In this document: positions 60,710 to 64,000 of the stretch, piece by piece
How positions within the stretch are numbered: position 1 is the first letter of the stretch
How the letters are laid out: each line of letters opens with the position of its first letter
Assembly (NCBI RefSeq): GCF_900451175.1
Contig: NZ_UGJJ01000001.1
Span: 1,178,001-1,242,000, forward strand
Direction of reading: 5' to 3'
Source of the DNA: Kingella potus
Lineage (GTDB): Bacteria > Pseudomonadota > Gammaproteobacteria > Burkholderiales > Neisseriaceae
Length of the DNA stretch: 64,000 bases
Notes under the pieces: generated by a model
What the model was told of the DNA's origin: nothing
Seen by the model: the letters and a program-made list of their open reading frames with translations, nothing else
Database searches by the model: none
Program-made: the position numbers and the translations under genes

Positions 60710-61750
60710 TCATTTGCCGCTTTTTAGTTCGGCCAGTTGCTGTTCGAGTTGTTTGATCCGTTTGGAGGTGTCGCTCAGCCGTGAGATGTGGACGGCGTTG
60801 CGCGCCCATTCCTTATGGGACGACATCGGAAAAATGCCGGCAATGTGCTGCCCGCTTGCGGTGATGCTGTGGGTAACGGAAGTGCCGCCGCCGATGGTGG
60901 TTTTGTCGGCGATTTCGATGTGGCCGACCGTGCCGACCCCGCCGCCGATGATGCAGTAGCTGCCGACGGTAACGCTGCCGGAAATGCCGGTTTTGGCGGC
61001 GATGACGGTATGGCTGCCGATTTTGCAGTTGTGGCCGATTTGCACCTGGTTGTCGATTTTGGTGCCGCAGCCGACGGTGGTGTCGCTCATCGCGCCACGG
61101 TCGATATTGGTGTTCGAGCCGATTTCCACGTCGTCGCCCAGCGTTACCGCGCCGGTTTGCGGGATTTTAAACCACGAGCCGCCGTCGAACGCCAGCCCGA
61201 AGCCGTCTGCGCCGATGACCGCGCCGCTGTGGATTTCTACGCGCTTGCCCAGTGCGCAGCCGTAATAAATCACGGCGTTGGGGCGGACGACGACTTCGTC
61301 GCCCAGCGTGCAGTCATGTTCGACTACCGCGCCTGCGAGTATGCGGCAGCCTTCGCCGAGTACGGTGTTTGCGCCTATGTAGGTGTGCGCGCCGATTTCG
61401 CAGCTTGCGGGTACTTTTGCAGTCGGCTCGATAACGGCTGTGGGATGGATGCCGCCGCGCGCTTTGGCCACAGGCGAAAACAGCCTGGCCACTTTGGCAA
61501 AATAGAGATACGGGTCGGCGGCGACAATCAGGCTGCGGCCTTCCAGTCCGGCAGCGGCCGCTTCCGACACAATCACCGCGCCGGCGCGGCTGGCGTGCAT
61601 GTCGTGTTTGTATTTGGGATTGGCAAGAAAGCTGATGTCTGCGGCTTCGGCCTCATCCAGCGGCCGCACGGCACGGACGGCGATGTCTTCGCCGCGCACT
61701 TGGCCGCCGAGTTTGGCCGTGATTTGGGAAAGGGTGTAGGTTTGGCTCAT
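60710..61750 (-). CDS. lpxD: UDP-3-O-acylglucosamine N-acyltransferase LpxD
   Basis: 346 residues from ATG 61750. The N-terminal uridine-binding domain (YTLSQITAKLGGQVRGEDIAVRAVRPLDEAEAADISFLANPKY) is followed by hexapeptide repeats with catalytic-region GHNCKIGSHTVIAAKTGISGS and a C-terminal helix (KRIKQLEQQLAEL). It N-acylates the glucosamine of lipid A, the third step of the pathway. Confidence 0.96.
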   Translation of the reverse strand: MSQTYTLSQITAKLGGQVRGEDIAVRAVRPLDEAEAADISFLANPKYKHDMHASRAGAVIVSEAAAAGLEGRSLIVAADPYLYFAKVARLFSPVAKARGGIHPTAVIEPTAKVPASCEIGAHTYIGANTVLGEGCRILAGAVVEHDCTLGDEVVVRPNAVIYYGCALGKRVEIHSGAVIGADGFGLAFDGGSWFKIPQTGAVTLGDDVEIGSNTNIDRGAMSDTTVGCGTKIDNQVQIGHNCKIGSHTVIAAKTGISGSVTVGSYCIIGGGVGTVGHIEIADKTTIGGGTSVTHSITASGQHIAGIFPMSSHKEWARNAVHISRLSDTSKRIKQLEQQLAELKSGK

Positions 61751-61787
61751 ATGCGTTTCGAACGGATTGGCAACGGCCCGTTTTATG

Positions 61788-61827
61788 TTTTCAGACGGCC
61801 TCAAATACGGAGGAGGCCGTCTGAAAA
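61788..61827. terminator. outward DUS pair between skp and lpxD
   Basis: TTTTCAGACGGCCTC, ten bases, GAGGCCGTCTGAAAA: 15-base arms in reverse order. Confidence 0.5.
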
Positions 61828-61847
61828 ACGGGGAAACAGGCAGGCGG

Positions 61848-62354
61848 TCAGCGGTTCATTTCGCGGATTACCTTGTCGGTAATGTCGAATTTGGCGTTTA
61901 TAAAGATGACATCGTGGACAATCAGGTCGTAGCCTTCTTTTTTTGCCAGGTCGATCATTACCTTGTCGGCATTGCGTTGCAGCGCGGCAAACTCTTCGTT
62001 GCGGCGCAGGTCGTAGTCTTCGGCCAGCTTGGACTGTTCGCTGCGGAGGGTTTGGTTGTGCCGCTGCAGTTCGGCAAGCAGGCCGTCGCGGGCTTTGCCG
62101 GCTTTGGTGGCGGCGGCTTTGCGTTCCAATTCCGCCGCATCCCGCTGCATTTGTTCCAGCCGTTTCTGTCTCGGCGAAAATTCTTCGTCGAGCTTGGCCT
62201 GTATGTTCTGTGCCTGCTTCGATTCGCGGTATACCCGATCCACGTCGATAAAACCGAGTTTGCGCAGACCCTCTGCCGCAGCGGGAGCGGCCAAGCAGGC
62301 CGCAGCGGCCAGTATGGCAGCCCACCGCTTTATCTGTGGTTTCCGTTTTATCAT
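61848..62354 (-). CDS. skp: periplasmic chaperone Skp/OmpH
   Basis: 168 residues. Signal peptide about 1-27 (AAILAAAACLAAPAAA), then LGFIDVDRVYRESKQAQNIQAKLDEEFSPRQKRLEQMQRDAAELERKA, the coiled-coil arms of OmpH/Skp, and a C-terminal KEGYDLIVHDVIFINAKFDITDKVI. It holds unfolded outer membrane proteins on their way to BamA, encoded just upstream (22 bases). Confidence 0.93.
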   Translation of the reverse strand: MIKRKPQIKRWAAILAAAACLAAPAAAEGLRKLGFIDVDRVYRESKQAQNIQAKLDEEFSPRQKRLEQMQRDAAELERKAAATKAGKARDGLLAELQRHNQTLRSEQSKLAEDYDLRRNEEFAALQRNADKVMIDLAKKEGYDLIVHDVIFINAKFDITDKVIREMNR

Positions 62355-62376
62355 GCGGTTTCCGTTTCAAACAGTT

Positions 62377-64000
62377 TTAGAAGGTGGTGCCCAACTGGAA
62401 TTGGAAGCGTTGGATTTCGTCGGTGGTTTTTTTCTTAATCGGGTAGGCGTAGCTGAACTTCATCGGCCCCAGCGGCGAAAGCCAGGTAACGGCCGCACCG
62501 GCGGAGTAGCGCAGCTCTTCCTTGAAAGTGGAATGGTGGCTGGTGCCTACGCCGTACACGTTTTGTACCGTTCTGCCGCCCAGCGGGTCGCTGCTGGCAT
62601 CGTTGTAGGTTTTGCCGTCCCACACGCTGCCCGCATCGGCGAACAGGCTCAGGCGGACGCTGCGGCTGTCTTTGATGCCGGGGAAGGGGAACAGCAGTTC
62701 GGCGGTGCCGGAGAGCATTTTGTTGCCGCCGTAGCTGATTTTGTCGCCGTCCACGTCGTAAACTTTCGGGCCGAGTGTGCCGCTTTCGTAGCCGCGTACC
62801 GAACCCAAGCCGCCGCCGTAGAAGTTTTGGAAGAAGGGAAGCTCTTTGGTTTTACCGTAGCCGTCGGCCGTGCCGACCGAGCCGCCGAGCATCAGGGTGA
62901 AGTTTTTGCTCAACGGGAAGAACCATTTTTGGTTGTGGGTCAGGCTGTAATACAGCAGGTCGCCGCCGGGCAGGCCGCCTTCGAGGTTGGCATCGACGAC
63001 GTAGCCCCTTGTCGGCCACAGTGCGCTGTCGGTTTTGTTGCGCCCCCAGCCGATGCTGCCTTTGATGGTCCAGCCTTTGTATTTGCCGATGCCGTTGGTT
63101 TGGTTACTGGCGTGTTTTTCGATAAATTCGCGGTAGCGTTTCGGCGCACCCGAGAAGGTTTCCACCTGCATATGTTCCGCACCGAGGCCGAAGTTTACGC
63201 GGTCGTATTCGGTTACCGGCACGCCCATGCGGATGCCTGCGCCGAGGGTGGAGGTTTTGTAGCGGCTGTTGCTGGTGGTGGAGGAAGAGGATTTGCGCGG
63301 ATCGTAGGTTTTGCCGTAGAGGTCGTAGCCCAAGCTCACGCCGTCGGGTGTGAAATAGGGGTCGGTAAACGACAGCGAGGCGTTGTTGGTGGTTTTGCTG
63401 CGGGAGATGCGGGCGGAAACGGATTTGCCTGTACCGAACAGATTGTCCTGCGCCACACCGAACGCCATAACCAGGCCGGTATCCTGCACCCAGCCCGCGC
63501 TTACATCGAGCGAACCGGTGGCGCGTTCGTTGATGCTCATGTCGACATCTACCTGGTCGGGCGTGCCTTCAACCGGACGCGCTTCGAATTTCACATCGTC
63601 GAAATAGCCTAAAAGTTCGACGCGCTCTTTCGAGCGTTGCAGTTTGGACACGTCGTAAGGCGCGGCTTCCATCTGGCGCAGCTCGCGGCGCACGACTTCG
63701 TCCCGGGTTTTGTTGTTGCCGGAGATGTTGATTTTGTTTACATATACTTTGCGGTTTGGTTCGACCTGCAAAACGAAATCCACCACGCCGGTTTCGCGGT
63801 TGGGCTGGGGAATGACGTTTACTTCGCTGAACGCGTAGCCCGCCGTACCCATGCTCTGCTGTATTTTTTCCAGGCTTTCCAGCATCTGCGCACGTTCGTA
63901 TTTGCGCCCTTCCTTCATTTTCAGGTGCTTGTAGAGTTCTTCTTTCGGCACTTCGCGGGTATCGCCGTCGATGCTGACCTTGCCCCAGCGGTAAGGCTGT
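62377..64000 (-). CDS. bamA: outer membrane assembly protein BamA, C-terminal part
   Basis: The frame is open to the window edge; the N-terminus lies beyond it. About 541 residues are visible, starting within a POTRA domain (YRWGKVSIDGDTREVPKEEL), then the last POTRA (VYVNKINISGNNKTRDEVVRRELRQMEAAPYD) and the 16-strand barrel with RGY (GSVRGYESGTLGP) and a C-terminal Phe (FQFQLGTTF) as expected for an outer membrane protein. BamA (Omp85) is the catalytic core of the BAM complex. First gene of the bamA-skp-lpxD-fabZ-lpxA run. Confidence 0.97.
   Translation of the reverse strand, partial: QPYRWGKVSIDGDTREVPKEELYKHLKMKEGRKYERAQMLESLEKIQQSMGTAGYAFSEVNVIPQPNRETGVVDFVLQVEPNRKVYVNKINISGNNKTRDEVVRRELRQMEAAPYDVSKLQRSKERVELLGYFDDVKFEARPVEGTPDQVDVDMSINERATGSLDVSAGWVQDTGLVMAFGVAQDNLFGTGKSVSARISRSKTTNNASLSFTDPYFTPDGVSLGYDLYGKTYDPRKSSSSTTSNSRYKTSTLGAGIRMGVPVTEYDRVNFGLGAEHMQVETFSGAPKRYREFIEKHASNQTNGIGKYKGWTIKGSIGWGRNKTDSALWPTRGYVVDANLEGGLPGGDLLYYSLTHNQKWFFPLSKNFTLMLGGSVGTADGYGKTKELPFFQNFYGGGLGSVRGYESGTLGPKVYDVDGDKISYGGNKMLSGTAELLFPFPGIKDSRSVRLSLFADAGSVWDGKTYNDASSDPLGGRTVQNVYGVGTSHHSTFKEELRYSAGAAVTWLSPLGPMKFSYAYPIKKKTTDEIQRFQFQLGTTF

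Overview
This 64 kb window is chromosomal DNA from a member of the genus Neisseria. The strongest sign is the 12-base DNA uptake sequence AGGCCGTCTGAA (the AG-DUS dialect), which occurs throughout the window on both strands, often as inverted pairs that look like transcription terminators. The gene content and several gene orders also fit Neisseria: dnaB followed by the minor pilin cluster; divergent comL/bamD and rluD; bamA-skp-lpxD-fabZ-lpxA; and LigE next to glnE. Most of the window is GC-rich, and the AG dialect rather than ATGCCGTCTGAA points to a commensal rather than a meningococcus or gonococcus. I cannot name the species. I saw no tRNA or rRNA genes, transposase, prophage or CRISPR array.

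Layout. 1-5840: end of an RDD membrane protein, an MFS drug-efflux-type transporter, a DUF4149 membrane protein, an AhpD-like protein, an acyl-CoA dehydrogenase, a 56-residue rubredoxin and dnaB. 5969-9332: five overlapping or closely spaced, AT-rich genes for type IV pilus minor pilins and assembly proteins. 9456-13668: hpnD/hpnE (squalene synthesis from farnesyl diphosphate), surE and nlpD. 14114-16282: an orphan sensor kinase and a membrane protein. 16442-20094: a zinc uptake operon (a small ORF, znuC, an unknown periplasmic protein, znuB, znuA) behind a promoter that overlaps a Zur-like operator. 20231-21642: metN and metI without metQ. 22128-28156 (minus strand): parE, a small membrane protein, yqeY, rpsU, a DUF6348-like protein and ppx/gppA. 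29079-31613: a BPSS1780-type membrane protein and leuC. 32486-36810: an MBL hydrolase, the periplasmic ATP-dependent ligase LigE, and glnE. 37521-39681: rarD and a lipoprotein. 40724-45438: pdxH, bamD, rluD, a HIT protein and tatABC. 45690-48110 (minus): an FmdE-like protein, a frameshifted VOC protein, a DUF1697 protein and a GFA protein. 48229-58021: rne divergent from rluC, then ampD, zipA, ligA and galU. 58097-59089: an AT-rich, immunity-protein-like gene. 59252-64000 (minus): lpxA, fabZ, lpxD, skp and the 3' part of bamA, the outer-membrane and lipid A biogenesis cluster.

The long gene-free gaps (13.7, 21.7, 25.6, 28.5, 32, 37.3, 38.7, 40.2 and 45.5 kb) are built from three modules: DUS hairpins, a palindromic REP-like element of about 30 bp (about 29 recognisable copies, often in opposed pairs), and a G/C-rich element of about 150 bp (five copies). 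I regard this modular intergenic repeat system as the least explained structure in the window. The DUS also shapes the proteome: eight genes use the TGA inside a DUS as their stop codon and so end in Ala-Val, and several proteins carry DUS-encoded peptides (RPSE, GRLK, FSDGL).
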